A stretch of DNA of 51,675 bases from an uncultured Bacteroidales bacterium (GTDB lineage Bacteria; Bacteroidota; Bacteroidia; Bacteroidales; F082): positions 1-51,675 of the forward strand of contig CAJOEZ010000012.1 of NCBI GenBank assembly GCA_905233685.1. Direction: 5' to 3'. The notes under the pieces were generated by a model that had not been told where the DNA came from, did not search any database, and was given only the letters and a program-made list of their open reading frames with translations. This document shows, one piece after another, positions 34,988 to 43,000 of the stretch. The translations under genes and the position numbers were made by a program. Position 1 is the first letter of the stretch; each line of letters starts with the position of its first letter.

Positions 34988-35806
34988 ATGGAACTGAATC
35001 TGAAACGCCCCATCGCCTTTTTCGATCTTGAAACGACCGGCTTGAACACTTCACATGACCGAATTGTGGAGATGAGCGTGCTGAAAATCAACGTGAACGG
35101 CGGGGAGGAACAGCGTGAATGGCTGCTCAATCCCGAGATGCCCATTTCCGCTGAATCGACATCGGTGCATGGCTACACTAACGAAATGGTGGCCGACAAG
35201 CCGACTTTCCGCGAAAAAGCCAAGGAAATCGCTCAATTCATCGGCAATGCCGATCTCGCGGGCTACAATATCCTCAAATTCGACTTGCCCGTTTTGATGG
35301 AAGAGTTTCTCCGTGTCGATTACGACTTCGACCTCAAGGATCGTGGCTTCATTGACGTGATGAACATCTTCATGAAAATGGAGCCGCGCACGCTGAAGGG
35401 GGCATATCGTTTTTTCTGCCACGCCGAGTTGGAGGGCGCCCACGGTGCCATTGCCGATACTCGCGCCACCTACGACGTGCTTCGCGCCATGCTCGACCAC
35501 TACCAAGGCGTTGATTATGAGGATGCAAGGGGAAAACGCTCTCAAGGTCCCGTGAACGACATGAAGCAGTTGGCAGATTTTTCAGCCCACCACAAAAACG
35601 CCGACCTCTCCGGCCAAATCATCTTCGACGATGAAGGCAAGGAGGTCTTCATGTTCGGCAAATACAAGGGGCGGCGCGTGGAAGACATCTTCCGCAAGGA
35701 GCCGCCATATTACGACTGGATTATGAAAAACGACTTCCCGCTCTACACGAAAAAAGTGGTGACGGCCATCCGTTTGCGCATGGGCGGAAAGAAGGTAAAA
35801 CATTGA
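34988..35806 (+). CDS. DnaQ-like DEDD 3'-5' exonuclease
   Basis: 272 residues. The exonuclease domain (about 1-180) has ExoI FFDLETTGLNT, ExoII GYNILKFDLPVL and ExoIII GAHGAIADTRATYDV, giving the four acidic residues plus His of the DEDDh type. A C-terminal part has FGKYKGRRVEDIFRKEPPYYDWI, a DUF3820-like or quorum-type module often found behind this domain in Bacteroidota. It resembles a polymerase III epsilon subunit but is not in a replication cluster, so repair or degradation is as likely. The FAH gene follows 5 bp after its stop. Confidence 0.9.
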   Translation: MELNLKRPIAFFDLETTGLNTSHDRIVEMSVLKINVNGGEEQREWLLNPEMPISAESTSVHGYTNEMVADKPTFREKAKEIAQFIGNADLAGYNILKFDLPVLMEEFLRVDYDFDLKDRGFIDVMNIFMKMEPRTLKGAYRFFCHAELEGAHGAIADTRATYDVLRAMLDHYQGVDYEDARGKRSQGPVNDMKQLADFSAHHKNADLSGQIIFDDEGKEVFMFGKYKGRRVEDIFRKEPPYYDWIMKNDFPLYTKKVVTAIRLRMGGKKVKH

Positions 35807-35811
35807 AAGCC

Positions 35812-36423
35812 ATGAAGATTATCTGTATAGGACGCAATTATTTGGCACATATCAAGGAACTCGACAATGCCCTCCCGACCGAGCCGATGTTTTTCATGAA
35901 GCCCGAAACAGCTTTGTTGCCCGAAGGCGAGGCGTTCCCCTATCCCGATTTCAGCAAGGAAATCCATTACGAGACGGAATTGGTGCTACGAATCTGTAAA
36001 TCAGGACGTAACATTGCCGAGCAAGACGCACATTTTTATTATGATGCCATCACCGTGGGCATCGACTTCACCGCCCGCGACCTCCAAAGCCGATGCAAGG
36101 CCAAAGGCCATCCATGGGAAATCGCCAAGGCTTTCGACTATTCCGCACCTATCGGCAAATTCAAGAAAATCAGCGAATTGAAAAACCATGCCGACATTTC
36201 CTTCGGCATGAAACTCAACGGCAATTGGGCGCAACAAGGTCACAGCCGCGACATGATTTTCACCTTCAACCGCATCATTGCCCATGTTTCGCGTTTCGTC
36301 ACTTTGCAGGAAGGCGACCTTGTTTTCACGGGCACGCCGCAAGGTGTTGGTGAGGTGCATGTAGGGGATGGGTTGGAGCTGTTTTTGGAGGGGGATGGAG
36401 TGTTGAGGTTTGTCGTGAAGTGA
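35812..36423 (+). CDS. Fumarylacetoacetate hydrolase family protein
   Basis: 203 residues from ATG 35812 (MKIICIGRNYLAHIKEL). The FAH fold shows FFMKPETALL, the metal ligands in HYETELVLRI, DFTARDLQ, and the closing GDLVFTGTPQGVGEVHVGD. Members hydrolyse or decarboxylate small keto acids (acylpyruvases, oxaloacetate decarboxylases) with Mg2+ or Mn2+. The exact substrate cannot be told. It is probably cotranscribed with the exonuclease. It is the last housekeeping gene before the accessory island. Confidence 0.9.
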   Translation: MKIICIGRNYLAHIKELDNALPTEPMFFMKPETALLPEGEAFPYPDFSKEIHYETELVLRICKSGRNIAEQDAHFYYDAITVGIDFTARDLQSRCKAKGHPWEIAKAFDYSAPIGKFKKISELKNHADISFGMKLNGNWAQQGHSRDMIFTFNRIIAHVSRFVTLQEGDLVFTGTPQGVGEVHVGDGLELFLEGDGVLRFVVK

Positions 36424-36428
36424 AAACT

Positions 36429-36460
36429 TTGGGAATGGTTTTGTAAAAAATGTACTTTTG
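36429..36460 (+). promoter_or_regulatory. Promoter of the accessory island (TTG, 21 nt, TACTTTTG)
   Basis: TTG at 36429-36431 and TACTTTTG at 36453-36460 fit the phylum consensus; the ATG of the deleted regulator follows at 36485. It could still drive the downstream HNH operon. Confidence 0.55.
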
Positions 36461-36484
36461 CAAGCAATAATCTCCATTAGGTGC

Positions 36485-36865
36485 ATGAACACGGAAAACC
36501 AAAACATAGAGTTCAAGGAGTCGTGGGGGCGCGGAATAGAAAAGATCTGCACACTCTGCAAGAATTACGGCATTCCCGAACCTGAATACACCGTGCATCC
36601 TGGCGATATTATGCTTAAGTTTCGCGCTGTCGCAAGAATAGAAAACCATACAGAAAACCACAGGAGACTTTCTCGTTTGCAACGTGAAATTCTCGTCAAG
36701 GTACAGGAAGATCCTTCCTATACAAGAAGCCAATTGGCTTCTATGATTGATAACGCTTCTCTCAGTGGTGTGATTTCTGCCTTGTCACGACTTCAGGAAT
36801 TAGGCATCATCCGCCGCGTAGGCCCCGACAAGGGCGGTCATTGGGAATTGCTTCAGCAATCATGA
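36485..36865 (+). pseudogene. Internally deleted AlbA_2 / RecG-C-like ATPase regulator
   Basis: 126 residues remain of a family that is usually around 400-500. The first 14 residues (MNTENQNIEFKESW) are the normal start of an AlbA_2 (divergent AAA-4) domain. The sequence then jumps straight to GRGIEKICTLCKNYGIPEPEY, the end of the HATPase_c_4-like domain, and finishes with a winged helix (LQREILVKVQEDPSYTRSQLASMI). Family members have ESW at both points, so the missing middle was probably lost by recombination between two short ESW-coding stretches. The remaining frame is intact and could still make a small winged-helix protein. It could also be a misassembly. Confidence 0.75.
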
Positions 36866-36919
36866 ACACCTATTTACAAAAACAATGTCGTGAATAAATC
36901 ATCAACGAATAAACAAACT

Positions 36920-37030
36920 ATGAATACAAACTTCACATTTTCAGGGCACGAATCATTCCCATGCAAGTCGTTGTGGCTGAAAAAGGGGTATGATTTTGTC
37001 GTTCAAGACCATAAACACAAACTGGTATGA
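36920..37030 (+). pseudogene. 36-residue N-terminal remnant of a DUF4007 protein
   Basis: ATG 36920 opens a short frame with FSGHESFPCKSLWLKKGYDF, which I recognise as the conserved start of DUF4007 proteins (normally about 300 residues). It then ends after VVQDHKHKLV with TGA at 37028. The stop overlaps the HNH gene's ATG (ATGA), as if the original N- and C-terminal ends were kept and the middle lost. DUF4007 genes are known near phosphorothioation-type and other defence genes. It may still serve to couple translation into the HNH gene. Confidence 0.7.
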
Positions 37031-38079
37031 CTTTACCCGATAACATACAACTCTCTGTAACTCGACTGTCGCAGGTTTTCAAAAACACGACAGCCACATA
37101 CAAGTTCTATTGGTTTGTGGCCCTGCTTGATATTGTGGTGAAAGAGCGGAAGACAAAAATGTCGTTTTGGGAAATCATCGCTGGAATGGTGGCGGAATCT
37201 TGGTATCCGATTCACTATTTCAAACTCTCATTCGGCAAATCGGATTCTTTGTTCGACAAATCTCTTGAAATCCAAAATACGTTTCAGATTTCAATTGAAT
37301 CCGACAAAGAAAAGATTAAGAAGTATTTGCTTGAAAATCTGAATGAAACAAAGCGGTTTCTGCGCGTTTTCACTATCAATGTTCCTTATCGTTTTTTGTC
37401 GCCTTGGATAAAATACACTTACGATGACGATGTTGTTGCCAAATCTCAAAGGTTTGAAAACAGTTGTCTTTATGCTATTTACGGCGATGAGATTGTAATC
37501 AACGACAATTGGATTGGCTATCTGACGGAACACTACGGCATTTTGCGTGATTTCACTTTCTGGAACTTGACCGAATTTCTTCAAAAACGCAATCCCAATG
37601 TTCCCGATGTCCCGTCAAAACTCATCAAGCCGATTCAACGAGATTCGCTGACGAAACAGCGTCAGTATTGGAACACCTATATCGATACGGTTGGAAGTTT
37701 GAATTGCATATATACTGGTAAACAGATATTTGCGAAGCAATATGACCTCGACCATTTCGTGCCGTGGAGTTTCGTGTCGCACAATCTTCTCTGGAATCTG
37801 ATTCCTGCCGATTCGAGCATCAACTCATCCAAAAGCAACAATCTTCCGCCGTTGGAAAAATATTTGCGACCATTCGCAAACGTTCAGCAAAACGCAATAA
37901 AAACGTTGTATAAAAAGAATCCGAACAATACCCTTTTGGAAGATTATCTGATTGTTTACGATTCTGTTTCCGACTTGGTAAAACTCTCTGAACCTGATTT
38001 TTACAATGTATTTAGACGAACCTTTTCGCCAATGGTGCAAATAGCGGAAAATATGGGTTTCAAATATTGGCAGCAATGA
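37027..38079 (+). CDS. HNH endonuclease domain protein
   Basis: 350 residues. The N-terminal 220 residues (TLPDNIQLSVTRLSQVFKNTTATYK..., with a hydrophobic stretch YWFVALLDIVV) match no domain I can name. The C-terminal HNH core is CIYTGKQIFAKQYDLDHFVPWSF (DH pair near residues 237-238), then SHNLLWNLIPADSSINSSKSNNLP with the expected Asn residues. Family knowledge predicts metal-dependent DNA cleavage. It overlaps the DUF4007 remnant before it and the methyltransferase-HIT gene after it by ATGA junctions, so the three were one operon. Its base composition looks clearly more AT-rich than flanking housekeeping genes, suggesting transfer. Confidence 0.85.
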   Translation: MTLPDNIQLSVTRLSQVFKNTTATYKFYWFVALLDIVVKERKTKMSFWEIIAGMVAESWYPIHYFKLSFGKSDSLFDKSLEIQNTFQISIESDKEKIKKYLLENLNETKRFLRVFTINVPYRFLSPWIKYTYDDDVVAKSQRFENSCLYAIYGDEIVINDNWIGYLTEHYGILRDFTFWNLTEFLQKRNPNVPDVPSKLIKPIQRDSLTKQRQYWNTYIDTVGSLNCIYTGKQIFAKQYDLDHFVPWSFVSHNLLWNLIPADSSINSSKSNNLPPLEKYLRPFANVQQNAIKTLYKKNPNNTLLEDYLIVYDSVSDLVKLSEPDFYNVFRRTFSPMVQIAENMGFKYWQQ

Positions 38080-38948
38080 ACAAGGTCAAAAACAACCCTC
38101 ATTTGACAGCCAAGGAACGGACAACGATTTCGTTTCCCACTCGTTGGCTCAAACAAAACAACCTTCTGAAAGGCGAGATTTTGGATTTTGGTTGCGGATT
38201 TGGTTTTGATACGGACGAACTTCAAAAGGAAGGTTTCAATATTGTGGGGTATGACAATTATTATCGCCCCGAATACCCGACAAAGCGCTTTGACACCATC
38301 GTTTGCAATTATGTTCTGAACGTGCTTGAACCCAATGAGCAGGCAGAGGTGCTGATGGAAGTTTCGGAACTGCTAAAACCAACGGGGACAGCCTATTTCG
38401 CTGTTCGCCGCGATTTGAAACACGAAGGTTTCCGCATCCACTATGTGCATAAACAGCCAACTTATCAATGCAATGTGGTCTTGCCGTACAAAAGTGTATT
38501 TTCTAACGAGAACTGCGAAATCTACGAGTATCGGCATTTCAACAAGCGAATGCACAGACATAAGCGCAACGACACTATAGGATGCCCATTTTGCAACCTT
38601 AATCCGAAAGTGGAATTGGTGTGTGAATCAGCCACCGCAGTGGCCTTTTTTGATGGCTACCCAGTGAGCAAAGGCCACACGCTGATAATTCCCAAACGCC
38701 ACGTTGCCAATTATTTCGACCTCACCGACCACGAACAGCGAGCATTGTGGTTAGTGGTGAACCACTGCAAAAAACTATTGACAGAGCGCTTCAACCCCGA
38801 CGGATTCAATGTCGGCATCAACGTAGGCGAAGCCGCTGGACAAAGCGTTTTCCACGTTCATATTCACTTGATTCCGCGTTATAATGGTGATGTTGAGAAC
38901 CCGAAGGGCGGAGTTAGGGGAGTGATACCTAACAAACAGAAATACTGA
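38076..38948 (+). CDS. Fusion of class I SAM methyltransferase and HIT-family hydrolase
   Basis: 290 residues from ATG 38076, which overlaps the HNH stop. Residues about 1-165 are a class I methyltransferase: the SAM loop ILDFGCGFGFDTDEL, the acidic GYDNYY and FDTIVCNYVLNVL. There is no NPPY-type DNA amino-methyltransferase motif, so DNA is not an obvious substrate. Residues about 168-290 are a HIT domain: GCPFCNLNP, KGHTLIIPKRHVANYFDL and the histidine triad HVHIHLIPRY, which hydrolyses or transfers nucleotidyl groups. The coupling to an HNH nuclease suggests nucleotide or nucleic-acid modification in defence; this is inference. Confidence 0.85.
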   Translation: MNKVKNNPHLTAKERTTISFPTRWLKQNNLLKGEILDFGCGFGFDTDELQKEGFNIVGYDNYYRPEYPTKRFDTIVCNYVLNVLEPNEQAEVLMEVSELLKPTGTAYFAVRRDLKHEGFRIHYVHKQPTYQCNVVLPYKSVFSNENCEIYEYRHFNKRMHRHKRNDTIGCPFCNLNPKVELVCESATAVAFFDGYPVSKGHTLIIPKRHVANYFDLTDHEQRALWLVVNHCKKLLTERFNPDGFNVGINVGEAAGQSVFHVHIHLIPRYNGDVENPKGGVRGVIPNKQKY

Positions 38949-38960
38949 TTAATCCTCACG

Positions 38961-39128
38961 ATGGAGGAATACATCAACTACGGTCTATCGGTATTGGCTG
39001 AAAAAATGAAGGAAGACGAGGGATATTTCTATAACAAGAATTCGTTCTTGGACATCTTCAAAGGCTTAACTCGTTTGAAACAAGAAAAGGGCGATGGATC
39101 TGAAGATGTTCCCGAGTCGTTGGATTAG
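38961..39128 (+). CDS. Small acidic hypothetical protein, 55 residues
   Basis: ATG 38961 to TAG 39126 lies 12 bp after the methyltransferase-HIT stop on the same strand. The product starts MEEYINYGLSVLAEKMKED, has a probable helical core (YNKNSFLDIFKGLTRLKQE) and an acidic tail. I do not recognise it. Position and close spacing suggest it belongs to the same operon, either as a real small subunit or as the start of another truncated gene. It converges on the RhuM gene. Confidence 0.55.
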   Translation: MEEYINYGLSVLAEKMKEDEGYFYNKNSFLDIFKGLTRLKQEKGDGSEDVPESLD

Positions 39129-39148
39129 TTGGCTTTGCTATTGCCGTT

Positions 39149-40000
39149 TCAGATCGCTTGTCCCATAAGCAACGCCCTGTCCAATCCCATCTTGCTGAAA
39201 GCAAAAAGTTTCCGTCCCAGGTCCTTGAGTGATGCCCCTATGTGATAAACTTGGTTGTCGATGATTAGGAAGCGGTCGTGTACTCGTGTGCGTGTGGCTC
39301 GTAGTTCGGTTTTGCGGCCAGTCTGCATGAGGCAATCGGACTGCAACACCAACAGGGCAGGGGTGATTCGTTCCACAAAAATGGTCGCCTCCACGTCGGC
39401 GTTTCGACATTCAAGGATGTCAAAGTCAGAAGCGTCGATGTAATTGTCGATGAGGACGACTTCTTGCTGCGCCGTCTTTATCAAGTTTTCTGCAAACAGG
39501 CGTGCGTCAAGGACTTGGCCCTCAAACAGCACGCCCTCCACGGACGGCAGATTGGCGCGGATGAAGAAGTCTATCTTTTCCTCATGAGATTGTAATACTT
39601 TGTCGTGGGCTGACAAGCGTCGGTCAATTCTCTCTTCCATTTGCGCGAGACGGGTGTCGATACGGATTCCTTTGAGTAAACGCTCTTTCAGAACTGATGT
39701 CGCCCATTGTCTGAAATGTATGCCGCTCATGGTGTTGACCCGATAACCCACCGAAATAATGACATCGAGATTATAGAATTCTATCTGTCGTGTTACGTTT
39801 CTGGAACCTTCCAAACGAACTAGTTCCAAAATGGAACATGTTGCTTCCTTTTGCAATTCGCCACAGTCGAAAATATTCTTGATGTGCTTGGTGATGGCTT
39901 GGCGTTTGGTCCCAAAAAGAACAGCCATTTGCGCTTGGTTAAGCCACACCGTTTCATTTTCTATCTTTAAATCCAAATAATTGCCTATCTTTGCAAACAA
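39149..40000 (-). CDS. RhuM-type protein with PLD-like C-terminal domain
   Basis: 283 residues. The N-terminal RhuM/ORF6N-type DNA-binding domain (about 15-120) has VWLNQAQMAVLFGTKRQAITKHI and IISVGYRVNTMSGIHFRQWA; a short coiled segment follows (MEERIDRRLSAHDKVL). The C-terminal part has GVLFEGQVLDARLFAENLIKTA, VLIDNYID and HDRFLIIDNQVYHIGASLKDLGR, which resembles one HxK/D half of a phospholipase D fold. The frame starts with TTG at 40000 close to the tricorn promoter; the true start may be a little downstream. Such proteins are frequent on mobile islands; function is unproven. Confidence 0.8.
   Translation of the reverse strand: MFAKIGNYLDLKIENETVWLNQAQMAVLFGTKRQAITKHIKNIFDCGELQKEATCSILELVRLEGSRNVTRQIEFYNLDVIISVGYRVNTMSGIHFRQWATSVLKERLLKGIRIDTRLAQMEERIDRRLSAHDKVLQSHEEKIDFFIRANLPSVEGVLFEGQVLDARLFAENLIKTAQQEVVLIDNYIDASDFDILECRNADVEATIFVERITPALLVLQSDCLMQTGRKTELRATRTRVHDRFLIIDNQVYHIGASLKDLGRKLFAFSKMGLDRALLMGQAI
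39986..39993 (+). promoter_or_regulatory. -7 box TATCTTTG for the tricorn-like protease gene
   Basis: TATCTTTG followed by C, 38 nt before the ATG at 40032. It overlaps the first codons of the divergent RhuM frame. Confidence 0.5.
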
Positions 40001-40031
40001 TAAGATGGAATAACAAAAAATCTATAACCCT

Positions 40032-43000
40032 ATGAAAAAGATACTGTTAACTCTCGTTTTGGCGGCAAGCCTGAGCCTTTCCGCCCAGCCTCTGTGGCTG
40101 CGTCACAATGTGATTTCGCCCAAGGGCGACAAGATTGCCTTTACTTACAAAGGCGATGTGTATGTGGTGAACGCCTCGGGCGGCAAAGCCCTGCAAATCA
40201 CCACAAATGCCGCTTACGATTCGGAACCGGTTTGGTCGCCCGACGGCAAGCAAATCGCCTTCGCTTCCGACCGCAACGGCAATTTCGATGTGTATTTGGT
40301 TTCTGCCGAAGGCGGTGTGCCTCAACGCATTACGACTAACTCCGTCACCGAGATGCCTTTGGCTTTCTCCCCCGACGGGAAAGAAATCTATTTCTCTGCC
40401 CAAGTGATGAAAGGGGCAGAGAATGTGCAGTTTGCCTCGGGCTGGATTACCGAACTCTACAAGGTGAGCACCGAAGGCGGTCGGCCCGAGCAGGTAGTGG
40501 CCGTGCCGGTGTGCAGTATGTCGTTCGACAAGGACGGCAAGTCGTTCCTCTATTACGACCGCAAGGGCAGCGAGAATGTGTGGCGCAAACATCATGTTTC
40601 GTCCGTGGCCCGCGATGTGGTGTATTACAACGCCAAGAAAAAGACCCACACCATCCTCACGACCAATGTCGGCGAAGACCGCGATCCGCGCTATCTGCCC
40701 GGTTATCAGGAAGTTGTTTTCCTGAGCGAGCGCAACAAAGGCAACTTTAACGTGTATAAAGCCCCTGCTAACGACCTCGAAAAAGCGGAAAAGGTGACCG
40801 ATTTCAAGACGCATCCCGTGCGCTTCTTGAGCGTGTCCAACAACGGCTTGTTGTGCTACGGTTACATGGGCGAAATCTACACGCAACGCATTGGCAGTGA
40901 GCCGCAAAAGGTACACATTGAAATTGTGAACGACCAAGAGCCTGAGCAGTTGGTGAAACAAGATTTCAAGGGCATCGGCGACTTCGATTTGAGCGACGAC
41001 GGCAAACTGATTGCTTTCATTTCGCGTGGCGAAGTCTTTGTGACGGGCGTGGACGAATACGCTACCACCAAGCAAATCACGCATACCCCGCAGGCCGAGC
41101 GCAACCCTTTGTTTGCAAAGGATGGACGCACCATCGTTTATGCCTCGGAACGAGATGGTTACTGGAATCTCTACCAAGCCACCATCGAGCGCAAGGACGA
41201 CTACAACTTTGCTTATGCTACCTTAATTAATGAAGAGCCTCTGTTCGGCAACGACGGCATCGAGCGCATTGCGCCGACCTATTCGCCCGATGGCAAGGAA
41301 ATCGCTTTCATTGAGAATCGCAACATTTTGAAAGTCTATAACATAGCCTCGAAGGAAGTGCGCCAAATCACTGACGGAAGCCAACATTACGACACGGATG
41401 ATTATGGCTTCTCTTATCAATGGTCGCCCGACGGACAATGGTTTGCCTTGACGCTGATTTCGCACATGCGCGACCCCTATTCCGACATCGGCATCGTGAA
41501 AGCCGACGGCTCGAAGACGATTTACAACATTACTGAAAGTGCCTACATCGACGGCAGTCCGCAATGGGCGATGGATGGCAATGCAATCATTTATCGCTCA
41601 AATCGTTATGGTATGCGCTCCCATGCCTCATGGGGCAGCCAAAACGATGCTTTCATCGCTTTCTTGAACCAAGATGCCTACGACAAATTCCGCCTCAGCA
41701 AGGAGGAATACGCCCTGTTGAAGGAAACCGAAAAGGGCAAGAAGGACGATAAGAAGGACGAGGCGAAGGAAGAGAAGAAGAATGACAAGAAAGGCAAGAA
41801 GGACGATAAGAAAAACGGCTCTTCGACAAGCTCAGAGACCTCAAAAGATGACAAAACCAAGGAAACCAAGAAGATAGAGGTGGATTTGGAACATTTGCAA
41901 GACCGCATCATCCGACTCACGCCTATGTCGTCGGGATTGAGCGGGATGGCGCTTTCCGCCGATGGCGAGAAGTTCTATTTCATGGCCTCGTTTGAGAAGG
42001 GCTACGACCTTTGGGAACTCGACGTGCGCGAAAAGTCGATGAAGATTTTGAAGAAGATGGGGCAGGGCGGCGCACAACTGCGAATGAAAGGCGACAACAT
42101 CTTTGTGCTTTCGGGAGGCAACCTTCAGAAGGTGGACAAAGGCGGCAAATCGACTTCGATTAAGTATGACGCCACAATGCAGCTCGACCTTGCGGAGGAA
42201 CGCGAATATATGTTCAACCACGTTTTCCTGCAAACCGAGAAACGTTTCTTCATGAAGGACAAAAACGGCGTGGATTTGCCAATGATGAAGAAAGCCTACC
42301 AGCCTTTCCTTCAGCACATTAACAACAATTATGACTTTTCTGAAATGCTGAGTGAGATTCTGGGCGAATTGAATGTGTCGCACACGGGTTCGGGCTATCG
42401 TCCTTCGAGCAAAGGCGATGCCACAGCTGAGTTTGGCGTGATTCTCGACCTCGATTATAAGGGCGACGGCCTCAAAATCGCTGAGGTGGTGGAAGGCAGT
42501 CCCTTTGACAAGAAAAACTCCAAAGTGAAGGCTGGAAGCATCATCAAAAAGATTGACGGTGTGGAAGTTACGAAAGGAATGGATTACTATCCGTTGCTCA
42601 ACAACAAGGCGGGGAAGACCGTCCTCGTCACCGTCAGCGATGGCGGCAAAACATGGGACGAAACCGTCAAGCCCATAAGCCACGGCGCGATGAACGAGCT
42701 GCTCTACAACCGCTGGGTGAAGCGCAACGAGGAAACCGTGAAGAAACTCTCCAACGGTCGCCTTGGCTACGTCCACATCCGCAGCATGGGTGATGCCAGT
42801 TACCGCGACGTGTATTCGCAAATCCTCGGCAAGTACAACCTCTGCGACGGTATCGTCATCGACACGCGCTTCAACGGCGGCGGTCGTCTGCACGAGGACA
42901 TCGAAATCCTCTTCAGCGGCGAGAAATATCTCGAACAAGTCATTAATGACAGCGTGGCTTGCGTGATGCCCTCGCGGCGATACAACAAGCCCTCGGTGAT

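Noticed and set aside
38076..38948. Methyltransferase-HIT protein as the modification half of a classic restriction-modification system
   Set aside because: The methyltransferase lacks DNA amino-methyltransferase or C5-cytosine motifs, so a standard system is not supported.
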